Shown: positions 1 to 5,570 of the stretch, piece by piece
How positions within the stretch are numbered: the stretch's first letter is position 1
How the letters are laid out: every line of letters starts with the position of its first letter
Assembly (NCBI GenBank): GCA_013696275.1
Contig: JACCYW010000014.1
Coordinates: forward strand, 1-6,017
Direction: 5' to 3'
From: Chloroflexota bacterium
Lineage (GTDB): Bacteria > Chloroflexota > Limnocylindria > Limnocylindrales > CSP1-4
Length of the DNA: 6,017 nt
Position numbers and translations under genes: made by a program
The notes under the pieces: model-generated
The model's database searches: none
Told to the model about the DNA's origin: nothing
What the model saw: only the letters and a program-made list of their open reading frames with translations

Positions 1-97
1 GCCAGGTGCTCACCGGCTGGGCTGCTCGCTGGGCGGCCGATGAGGCCGCGGGAGGCGGGCGGCCAGGTGCTCACCGGCTGGGCTGCTCGCTGGGCGG
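1..97. repeat. Two copies of a 36-bp direct repeat, 61-bp period
   Basis: An identical 36-bp segment beginning GCCAGGTGCTCACCGG occurs at 1-36 and again at 62-97, separated by 25 bp of unrelated GC-rich sequence. Each copy also contains GCTGGGC twice, five bases apart. The first copy starts exactly at the window edge, so the array may continue to the left and the true unit may be longer than 36 bp. The 61-bp period is not a multiple of three, so the copies fall in different reading frames. No gene is seen in 1-130. It could be a minisatellite-like tandem duplication or a duplicated regulatory segment; function unknown. Confidence 0.85.
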
Positions 98-120
98 ACC
101 TCGGTCAAGCGCCGGAGTCC
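96..120 (-). terminator. Weak candidate hairpin beyond the sedolisin stop
   Basis: Arms GGACCTCGG (96-104) and CCGGAGTCC (112-120) can pair around a 7-nt loop, with two internal mismatches. The hairpin lies 10 bp past the sedolisin stop codon in its direction of transcription. There is no U-tract, so it is at best a weak terminator. A different fold, the short palindrome at 112-122, competes with it. This is the only hairpin I found between the stop codon and the repeats. Confidence 0.2.
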
Positions 121-130
121 GGTCACATGT

Positions 131-1396
131 CTAAGGCGCTCCAGATCTGATGCGGCCGGCTTTGAACGCGCGGGCGCCGCGTGGGGTGCCCAATCCGGTA
201 GGTCCGTCGTAGCCTGGACCGGCGATGCAGAGGTAGCGACGGGTGCAAAAGCCGTTGCCGCCGCGGGTCACGTCGTGCAATCGGTCGGGGTGCGCGTAGA
301 GCAGTGACGCCGGATAGTCGACGGAGGAGGCGTTGCCAGCCAAGCCGTAGACGGCGGCGATGATCGGGCTGGAGACGCTGGTCCCGCCGAAGATGTACCA
401 GCCTCCCGGGATCACGCCGTAGGTGTTGTAGACGGCGACGCCGGTGTTGGGGTCGGCTACGGCGGAGATGTCGGTCACGGCCCGCTCGTGACAGCGGATC
501 CCCGCTTGCCAGGCGGGTTTGGCGTTGTACGTAGAGCAACCACTGCCGCCGTACCGCCAAGCGGACTCGGTCCAGCCGCGGGCGTTGTCGGCCGTGCTGA
601 GCGAGGTGCCTCCCACGGCGATCGTGTACCGGGAGGACGCGGGGTAGCTCAGCCCGTAGCCGCTGTCTCCGCTGCTCGCCGTGACGGCGATGCCGGGGTG
701 GTTGTAGTGGTCGCCGATCCGAGTGCCGTCGGGTAGGGGCTCGGTGTCGGCGATGTCGCCAAAGGTGCCGTAGCTGTTGCTGATCGCGGTGGCACCGTTT
801 GCGGCGGCCTGGTCGACCGCACGAGCCAGGTTTTCGAACGAATTGTCGTCCGCCTCCACGAGCAGGATGTGGCAGTTGGGACAGGCCGCGCTCACCATGT
901 CGAGGTCGAGGGAGATCTCGGCTGCCCAGCCTGCGTCCGCTGGTGGGTATCTTGTGCCCCCACGTTGGTTGATCTTGGTGAAGCACCCGTTGGCGGTGGT
1001 GCAGCGCGGGAGGCCGTAGGTGGCTCGGTATCGCGTGAGGTCGGCCTCGGCGTTTGGGTTGTCGAAGGCGGCGACGACGGCGACGGTCTGGCCCTCTCCC
1101 CGGCCGACGGGCAGCTGGTAGGCGCTCTGCAGGTCGGCCGGTCCGTAGCCGAGCGGGGTCGCCGTGGTCAAGAGCTGGCTGGTGCCGGGTTCAAGCACCA
1201 CCTGCGCCAAACACGCCGCGTGGCCGGGGCCCGGCCTCGGGCACGCGCGGATCACGCTGGCGCCCACCGAGCCGCTCGTGGTGCTTGCTGCGGGCGAGGG
1301 CACGCTGGCCGACGCCTGGGACACAGCCAGCGGGAGGATGAGGCTGACACCGGCGATCAAAGCGATCAGTCGACCGATGCTGATACTCGAGGTCAC
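131..1396 (-). CDS. Secreted sedolisin (peptidase family S53), no large prodomain
   Basis: A 421-residue secreted serine-carboxyl endopeptidase of the sedolisin/kumamolisin family, which usually works at acidic pH. Residues 1-30 form a signal peptide (basic N-region, hydrophobic core, likely cleavage after SQASA). The catalytic domain starts near residue 82 (LGYGPADLQSAYQLP). The active-site set is complete: Glu160 and Asp164 in an ExxxD motif, oxyanion Asp244 in SSGDSGYG, and nucleophile Ser340 in GGTS. Asp375 and Asp397 (GYDGPTGLGTP) match the C-terminal calcium site. Ten cysteines could form up to five disulfides. Only about 50 residues separate the signal peptide from the catalytic domain, so the large pro-kumamolisin prodomain of many family members is missing. 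The GTG start has GGAG 7 nt upstream (1404-1407). The gene begins 34 bp after the upstream pseudo-subtilase gene and is almost certainly co-transcribed with it. Family and catalytic residues are clear; the substrate is unknown. Confidence 0.95.
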   Translation of the reverse strand: MTSSISIGRLIALIAGVSLILPLAVSQASASVPSPAASTTSGSVGASVIRACPRPGPGHAACLAQVVLEPGTSQLLTTATPLGYGPADLQSAYQLPVGRGEGQTVAVVAAFDNPNAEADLTRYRATYGLPRCTTANGCFTKINQRGGTRYPPADAGWAAEISLDLDMVSAACPNCHILLVEADDNSFENLARAVDQAAANGATAISNSYGTFGDIADTEPLPDGTRIGDHYNHPGIAVTASSGDSGYGLSYPASSRYTIAVGGTSLSTADNARGWTESAWRYGGSGCSTYNAKPAWQAGIRCHERAVTDISAVADPNTGVAVYNTYGVIPGGWYIFGGTSVSSPIIAAVYGLAGNASSVDYPASLLYAHPDRLHDVTRGGNGFCTRRYLCIAGPGYDGPTGLGTPRGARAFKAGRIRSGAP

Positions 1397-1430
1397 GGGG
1401 CAGCTCCAGATCGAGTGGTGGCCGTGGGCG

Positions 1431-4247
1431 TCAGTACCTGCCGGCGTAGGCCTGCAGCACAGGGGTGGTGCCGTCCTTGCTGGTGAAGCCCGTGAGCACG
1501 GCGTCCCTTACCAGGATCCGCTTCAGTGCTGCTGGGGAGGTCCGCGGATGATCCGACAGGTACAAAGCCGCGGTGCCGGCCACGTGCGGGGCGGCGAAGT
1601 CCGTGCCGCTGACGAACACGTCTCCGCCATGCAGTGCGGTTGTCAACAGGAAATACCCGGGCGCCCAGATGCTCACGCACGACCCGAAGTCGCTGAACCG
1701 CGCCTCGGCGCCCGTCTGGTCGGTCGCGGCTACCGCCATGACCCCCGGGTGGGTGCCGATGCGGGCCGGCGACCCCTCATTGCAGTCGCTGGCACGGTTT
1801 CCGGCGCTCACGGTGTAGAAGATGCCGCTGTCAGCCGACGCGATGACCGCGTCATCGAGAGCCCGACTCGGCGCGAACCGCAGGCTCATGTCCGCGACGG
1901 CCGGTTTGACCGCGTGCTCCGTGACCCAGTCGATGCCGGACAGGACTTGGCCCAAGGTGCCCACCCCGGAGCAATCCACGACCTTCACGCTGGTCAGCCG
2001 GACGCCGGGTGCGACCCCGACCACCCCGATAGCGTTATCACGGGCACCGATGACACCGGCGACGGCCGTCCCGTACCCGTCGCAGTCGTGCCTCGGTCCG
2101 ATGGTGAAGTTGACCTGCTTGACCACATCGAGTTCGCGGTTGTGGGGGTCGACGCCGCCGGCGATGACATAGGCGTGGACACCGGTGACCGACCCGCGGC
2201 CATTGCCTGCCTGGGTAGAGCTGACGTCGGCGTCGACGCGATCGACGCCCCACGGCAGCAGCTGTGGACACGCGGACGCGGGCGGTGCCGAGATGCGACC
2301 GGGTCGAGGGTCTTCGACGCCGCCGGCCGTGTCGTAGGCGAGGGCGCCGAAGTCGTTCTGGTTCGCGTCGTAGTAGCTATCGAAGCTGCCCGCACTGTAG
2401 AGGCGCCGGCCGTCGGGACTCTGGCCCAGGTAGAACCCGCCGTCCGCCGACAGGCAGGCCGCGGAGCGGTAGGCGGAGTTGTAGCGAGCCACCCAATGAT
2501 GGGCGCCGTTGGCCGAGTCGAGGGCGAGGGTGAGGTAGTCGAAGCCGGCCGCGGCGTTGGAGTTGAAGCCGGTCAGATACACCCGGGAGCCGTCCGGGCT
2601 CACCGCGACGCCCCTCGCCTGGCCGCCGGTGTAGCGCTGGGGAGCGTACGTCTCGGTCCAGGCCCGGGTCCCGGTGGCTGCGTCATACGCGACCGCCGTC
2701 GGCTTGAAGAGGTTGTCCCGCCCGGTGGTGTAGCCGACGACATAGACCCGGTCTCCGGTGGGGCTGGCGGCGATCGCTTGCGCCACGTTCTCCCCGGGCT
2801 GGCCGGCATGCCGGCGAGTCCACAGCGACCGGCCGTCGCCGCCGGCATAGGCAGCGGTCAGCCAGGACAGCTGCGCGTTAGGCCCGACTGTGGTGTAGCC
2901 GGCGATGTACACCCGGCTACCGGTCGGGCTGATGGTCAGGTCGAAGCCGTAGTCGTTACCCCCGGCGCCCCCGGGGCCGCTGTAGTCGCTCCGCCACAGC
3001 CGTGCCCCGGTGCGCCCATCGTGGGCCGTGGTCGTGATGCCGAAGTGGCTGCCGTCGGAATTCAGCCCGGTCCCCGTGGTGTAGACCCGGGCACCGGACA
3101 CCCTTATCTGGCTGGCTGACTCATACGCTGCGCTGGAGGTCCATTGGCGCTGACCGGTGCTCGCGTCGTAACCGATCAGCACACCGTGCTGAGCGGAGCT
3201 GGAGGAGTCGAAGCTGCTCGCGATGACGTAGACCCGTCTTCCATCCGGGCTGGCAGCGATGCCCTGTCCGATGTCGACCGAGGCGCTGGGCGCTGGGCGG
3301 TCGTACCGCTTGTCCCAGAGGGTGGCTCCGGTGCCGGCATCCAACGCCAGGGTGCGGACGTCGGCGGAGGTGTCGCTGTCCTGCGTGAACCCGGTGATAT
3401 ACACCCGGCTGCCGTCGGGGCTCACCGCGATCCCGAGAGCGCTGCATCCGCCGCAGCCGCCGCCTGCGCCGGAGAAGGGCAGCTTGGCCCAGTCTCGCCG
3501 GCCGGTGCGGGCGTCATAGGCCACGATGGCCATCGTCTGCTCGCCCCGCTGGATATCCCAGTCGAGACCCGCAACGAAGATCCGGTCCTCGGTAGGGCTG
3601 ACCGCCATCCCGAAGGGAGACTCAAACACGTTGATGTGAGCGTGGTCGAAGCGCGCCACCCAGGCCTCACAACGGTCGTCACCGGGCGAGGTAGTGCAGC
3701 CCGATGGGTTCGGCGGCCGAGCCAGGGGCCGCATCATGGCAGGGTCGGACGGCGGCCGGACCCCGGGCTGCACTCCGGCGATGCTAAGCATGCTGAGGCC
3801 CCGCAAACAAAGGTGCAGCCGAGCCGAGGTCCGATCGGAGGCGTTCGCCCGTAGGCAGTCCTGCGGTGTGTTCCCCCTGGCCGCAGTACCCGTGAGCGAC
3901 CCGGTCACGGCCCCAATGGACTCGCGCGGCTGCCGCACCCGCTGATCTGGTTCGACGTAGGCGATGCTGGAATCGGCGCGCAGGTTCGCTAGCTGGTCGG
4001 CCGGGATGGTCGCGGCGTAGCCATGTAGGGCATGGCTATAGACCGCGCTCACCTTCAGCCCGTACCGCCCTGCTGCCCGGGATACGGCAGCGCTCAGCTG
4101 AGCGCCAGGCTTGAGCACCACGATGTAGGAGCCGGTCTGTCCCCTGCCCGCGATCGTCTCTGCCGCCCTCGCACCGCCGACGGTAGCCAGCAAACCGCTG
4201 GCCGCGACCAGCACCGCCGCGCCGCGCATCAGACCTGTCCTCGCCAT
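1431..4247 (-). CDS. Secreted S8 pseudoprotease with I9 propeptide and eight-repeat beta-propeller
   Basis: This encodes 938 residues. Residues 1-29 are a signal peptide (cleavage near ARA/E). Residues 38-104 are an I9-type propeptide (YIVVLKPG ... AYVEPDQRV). Residues 105-204 are a Cys-containing linker (C131, C147, C184, C193) that I do not recognise. Residues 205-640 contain eight repeats of the form SPDGSRVYxxG ... YDAxTG..W, an eight-bladed propeller of PQQ/YVTN-like type. Residues 665-915 align with proteinase K/aqualysin-type subtilases (WGVDRVD, DWVTEHAVKPAVADMSL, APHVAGTAALYL). All three catalytic residues are replaced: Asp by Ala696 (VIAGGV for VIDTG), His by Tyr725 (DGYGTAVAG for GHGTHVAG) and Ser by Asp883 (SGTDFAAP for GTSMAAP). 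Oxyanion Asn817 and cysteines 722, 759, 822 and 857, equivalent to aqualysin's two disulfides, remain. No peptidase activity is expected; a binding, chaperone or inhibitor role is inferred. The ATG start has GGGAG 6 nt upstream. It is the first gene of an operon with the sedolisin. Confidence 0.93.
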   Translation of the reverse strand: MARTGLMRGAAVLVAASGLLATVGGARAAETIAGRGQTGSYIVVLKPGAQLSAAVSRAAGRYGLKVSAVYSHALHGYAATIPADQLANLRADSSIAYVEPDQRVRQPRESIGAVTGSLTGTAARGNTPQDCLRANASDRTSARLHLCLRGLSMLSIAGVQPGVRPPSDPAMMRPLARPPNPSGCTTSPGDDRCEAWVARFDHAHINVFESPFGMAVSPTEDRIFVAGLDWDIQRGEQTMAIVAYDARTGRRDWAKLPFSGAGGGCGGCSALGIAVSPDGSRVYITGFTQDSDTSADVRTLALDAGTGATLWDKRYDRPAPSASVDIGQGIAASPDGRRVYVIASSFDSSSSAQHGVLIGYDASTGQRQWTSSAAYESASQIRVSGARVYTTGTGLNSDGSHFGITTTAHDGRTGARLWRSDYSGPGGAGGNDYGFDLTISPTGSRVYIAGYTTVGPNAQLSWLTAAYAGGDGRSLWTRRHAGQPGENVAQAIAASPTGDRVYVVGYTTGRDNLFKPTAVAYDAATGTRAWTETYAPQRYTGGQARGVAVSPDGSRVYLTGFNSNAAAGFDYLTLALDSANGAHHWVARYNSAYRSAACLSADGGFYLGQSPDGRRLYSAGSFDSYYDANQNDFGALAYDTAGGVEDPRPGRISAPPASACPQLLPWGVDRVDADVSSTQAGNGRGSVTGVHAYVIAGGVDPHNRELDVVKQVNFTIGPRHDCDGYGTAVAGVIGARDNAIGVVGVAPGVRLTSVKVVDCSGVGTLGQVLSGIDWVTEHAVKPAVADMSLRFAPSRALDDAVIASADSGIFYTVSAGNRASDCNEGSPARIGTHPGVMAVAATDQTGAEARFSDFGSCVSIWAPGYFLLTTALHGGDVFVSGTDFAAPHVAGTAALYLSDHPRTSPAALKRILVRDAVLTGFTSKDGTTPVLQAYAGRY

Positions 4248-4264
4248 GGCCAGCTCCCGTCGTC

Positions 4265-4270
4265 ATATTA
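4265..4270 (-). promoter_or_regulatory. Possible -10 box for the peptidase operon
   Basis: On the minus strand this reads TAATAT, close to TATAAT. A start 7 nt downstream would fall at the GGGAG ribosome site (4254-4258), leaving almost no leader. An alternative box, CATAGT on the minus strand (4290-4295), would give a leader of about 35 nt. Neither has a convincing -35 element, so the exact promoter is uncertain. Confidence 0.25.
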
Positions 4271-4272
4271 GA

Positions 4273-4290
4273 TGCACCAGCTCCGGTGCA
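4273..4290. promoter_or_regulatory. Perfect 18-bp palindromic operator candidate
   Basis: TGCACC-N6-GGTGCA is a perfect inverted repeat with 6-bp arms and a 6-bp spacer, directly between the minus-strand TAATAT box and the plus-strand TATGAT box. A dimer bound here would cover the -35/-10 spacers of both divergent promoters. The form, short arms around a 5-6 bp spacer, fits a winged-helix dimer such as a TrmB-type regulator. A further TGCAC lies at 4312-4316. Which protein binds is inferred from position. Confidence 0.5.
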
Positions 4291-4291
4291 C

Positions 4292-4297
4292 TATGAT
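4292..4297 (+). promoter_or_regulatory. Likely -10 box for the TrmB-type regulator
   Basis: TATGAT differs from TATAAT at one base and lies just right of the palindrome. No good -35 hexamer is visible at 16-18 bp, which would suit an activated or weak promoter. A transcript starting near 4304 would carry a leader of about 120 nt before the GTG at 4427. Confidence 0.35.
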
Positions 4298-4299
4298 CG

Positions 4300-4311
4300 T
4301 CATCGAGATGA
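4300..4311. repeat. Short inverted repeat TCATC-GA-GATGA
   Basis: A perfect 5-bp inverted repeat with a 2-bp centre, just downstream of the plus-strand -10 candidate, about where transcription of the regulator would start. It could be a second binding site, but a repeat this short could arise by chance. Confidence 0.3.
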
Positions 4312-4321
4312 TGCACGTCCT

Positions 4322-4345
4322 GACCAAGCCGGTCAAGACTTGGTC
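4322..4345 (+). promoter_or_regulatory. 7-bp perfect inverted repeat in the regulator's leader
   Basis: GACCAAG (4322-4328) and CTTGGTC (4339-4345) are perfect reverse complements around a 10-base loop. The loop itself carries GGTCAAG, which allows competing pairings. In RNA this is a stable stem-loop in the leader of the TrmB-type gene; in DNA it could be a dimer site. No U-tract follows, so it is not an obvious attenuator. Confidence 0.4.
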
Positions 4346-4349
4346 TGTG

Positions 4350-4374
4350 CGACCGACTGGCGCGATCACGGTCG
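4350..4374 (+). promoter_or_regulatory. Second inverted repeat in the regulator's leader
   Basis: CGACCG (4350-4355) pairs with CGGTCG (4369-4374) across a 13-base loop, only 4 nt after the first leader stem. The two stems share the GACC/GGTC core, so together they could form tandem hairpins or repeated half-sites. Confidence 0.3.
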
Positions 4375-4414
4375 TCTTAGCCACGTCGGCTCGTGCCCGC
4401 CGCACTGGCAGCAT

Positions 4415-4422
4415 GAAAGGGG
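4415..4422 (+). promoter_or_regulatory. Ribosome binding site deciding the regulator's start
   Basis: GAAAGGGG ends 4 nt before the GTG at 4427. This supports a 262-residue protein starting VTEPLLGQLSRLGL, which is where TrmB-family similarity begins. The frame stays open back to a GTG at 4286, but that codon lies inside the palindrome and the added residues resemble nothing in the family. Confidence 0.6.
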
Positions 4423-4426
4423 TGCC

Positions 4427-5215
4427 GTGACCGAGCCGCTCCTCGGACAGCTGTCCCGCCTGGGCCTGACAAACGACGAGGCACGCTGCTACGCCACGCT
4501 GGTAAGCCGCGGGGGACTCACGGCCAGTCAGCTGTGCACGGCGACTGGGGTCACCCGAGGCAGGATCTACGATGTCGTCCGAGGTCTGCTCAGCAAGGGC
4601 GTTGTTCTGGAGACCGCAACGAACGTACGCCGATTCGAGGCCGTCTCCCCGCCGGTCGCAGTCACCAACCTCCTTGAGCGCCGCCACCGGGAGGATGAAG
4701 GACTGGAGCGCTCGGCGCAGCAGGTGATCGAGTCGCTGCAGACATCCGCCGCGACGGGCGAGGCGCCGCCGACCTTGCTCGAGGTCATCCGACACAGAGC
4801 TACCCTCCGTCAACGATGCGGACAACTGGAGCGAGCCGCGGTCGAGGAGATCTTGTTCTTCGTCCGCGACCAGGGGCAGGTCGCCGGCGATCTCGTCGAG
4901 GAGTCCGCCGCACTCCGCCGCGGGGTGCGCCTTAGGGCGCTGTATGAGTCCTCACTGCTCAGGACGCCGTACCTCGAGACCATGCAGCGCTTCCTCGCAA
5001 GCGGTGGCGAAGGCAGGCACGTTCCAGTCCTGGCGACCCGACTCACGGTCATCGACGAGCGCGTCACCATGCTCCCGCTCCACGAGGCGACGCTGGCCGC
5101 GAGGGAGTTCACCGTGCTAGTGATCCATCACGCCGGCATGTCCGCGCTGGCGGCCTCCGCTTTCGAACGCATCTGGACTGACGCCTGTCCGATCCCTGAG
5201 CACTCAGCCGGCTAG
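4427..5215 (+). CDS. TrmB-family winged helix-turn-helix regulator
   Basis: A 262-residue cytoplasmic DNA-binding protein. Residues 4-70 form a TrmB-type winged helix: LSRLGLTNDEARCYATLVSR, then LTASQLCTATGVTRGRIYDV as the helix-turn-helix, then a wing ending RRFEAVSP. Residues 80-108 are a charged helix likely to form a dimerising coiled coil. Residues 120-250 (HRATLRQR ... EEILFFVRD ... GVRLRALYESSLL ... LTVIDERVTMLPL ... FERIW) match the effector-like domain seen in actinobacterial TrmB-like regulators. Many of those continue into a LuxR-type C-terminal helix-turn-helix; this one stops before it. Archaeal TrmB proteins sense sugars, but nothing here shows the ligand. The gene diverges from the peptidase operon, so control of that operon through the palindrome at 4273-4290 is the simplest reading. 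The start is the GTG with GAAAGGGG 4 nt upstream. Confidence 0.85.
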   Translation: MTEPLLGQLSRLGLTNDEARCYATLVSRGGLTASQLCTATGVTRGRIYDVVRGLLSKGVVLETATNVRRFEAVSPPVAVTNLLERRHREDEGLERSAQQVIESLQTSAATGEAPPTLLEVIRHRATLRQRCGQLERAAVEEILFFVRDQGQVAGDLVEESAALRRGVRLRALYESSLLRTPYLETMQRFLASGGEGRHVPVLATRLTVIDERVTMLPLHEATLAAREFTVLVIHHAGMSALAASAFERIWTDACPIPEHSAG

Positions 5216-5233
5216 CGCTTCAGCTCCTCAGTC

Positions 5234-5264
5234 GTGACCAGCGTAGCCAGTATAGAGCTATGAT
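5234..5264 (+). promoter_or_regulatory. Toxin-antitoxin promoter, probably leaderless
   Basis: A -10-like TATGAT (5259-5264) ends 6 bp before the antitoxin ATG at 5271, and GTGACC (5234-5239) resembles TTGACA at 19-bp spacing. No Shine-Dalgarno sequence precedes the ATG. Transcription would start at or next to the start codon, giving a leaderless mRNA, a mode known to be common in actinobacteria. ATAG-AG-CTAT (5252-5261) and a second CTATG (5269-5273) overlap the promoter and could be autoregulatory half-sites. Confidence 0.5.
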
Positions 5265-5270
5265 GGTCCT

Positions 5271-5570
5271 ATGAGAACGGTGACGGCAGTGGACGTTCGC
5301 AAGCACTTCGGGCAGCTGCTCGACGAAGCGGCGTCGGGGGAGCGGATCGTCATCGAGCGCTCAGGCCAGCCGATGGCGGCACTCGTGCCGCTCGCGGACC
5401 TCGCCCTGGTCGACCCGAAGGAGCGGCGCGCCCTGAGGCTCGCGGCGCTCGACGACCTGCGACGGATAGCTGCTCATAGGCCCCTGCCAGGCGACTTCGA
5501 TGCCGCGGCCGCGCTGCGCACCCAACGGCGGGAGCGTCAGGCCCGCATCGGCCGCGTCGTGGGGGGTTGA
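5271..5570 (+). CDS. Phd/YefM-family antitoxin
   Basis: A 99-residue antitoxin of a type II toxin-antitoxin pair. Residues 1-44 match the Phd/YefM N-terminal fold, which dimerises and binds DNA: VTAVDVRKHFGQLLDEAASG, then ERIVIERSGQPMAALVPLADL. Residues 50-99 are charged and Arg-rich (ERRALRLAALDDLRRIAAHR ... RTQRRERQAR) and would form the flexible part that wraps and neutralises the toxin. Its stop codon overlaps the toxin start by 3 bases, so the two genes are translationally coupled, with antitoxin first as usual. Members of this family repress their own promoter, and short repeats at 5252-5273 are candidate sites. The ATG is chosen because the family's conserved sequence starts immediately after it and a -10 box sits at leaderless distance. 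Confidence 0.9.
   Translation: MRTVTAVDVRKHFGQLLDEAASGERIVIERSGQPMAALVPLADLALVDPKERRALRLAALDDLRRIAAHRPLPGDFDAAAALRTQRRERQARIGRVVGG

Larger units (their letters stand above)
4248..4426. promoter_or_regulatory. Divergent intergenic control region
   Basis: These 179 bp separate the start codons of the leftward peptidase operon and the rightward TrmB-type regulator, so both promoters must lie here or nearby. The left third is notably AT-richer than the flanking genes and holds opposing -10-like boxes around a palindrome. The right part would be the regulator's leader and contains two inverted repeats. A regulator transcribed away from the operon it faces commonly controls that operon and itself. 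That it does so here is inference from layout. Confidence 0.6.

Noticed and set aside
1..97. CRISPR array
   Set aside because: Only two repeats are seen, there is one 25-bp spacer, internal direct repeats replace the usual hairpin, and no cas genes are in view.
1..150. Tail of a plus-strand gene ending at TGA 148-150
   Set aside because: The frame is open from the window edge, but so are others in this GC-rich stretch. The 61-bp repeat shifts frame, and no conserved sequence is recognisable. It cannot be supported or excluded without more sequence.
1164..3119. Open frame of 651 codons on the plus strand
   Set aside because: It runs antisense through the pseudo-subtilase and sedolisin genes. 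It is rich in Arg, Gly, Ala and Val with no recognisable domain, as expected of an antisense shadow in GC-rich DNA.
1431..4247. Calling the pseudo-subtilase gene a decaying pseudogene
   Set aside because: There is no stop codon or frameshift in 938 codons. Signal peptide, propeptide, propeller repeats and disulfide cysteines are all intact, and the gene has a good ribosome site. Changes are concentrated at the active site.
4286..4426. 47-residue N-terminal extension of the TrmB-type regulator from GTG 4286
   Set aside because: The start would lie inside the palindrome and lacks a ribosome site. The extension has no family similarity, while GTG 4427 has a good upstream GAAAGGGG.
4268..4825. 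185-codon minus-strand open frame opposite the regulator
   Set aside because: It overlaps the divergent control region and the winged-helix coding sequence antisense, and shows no family resemblance.
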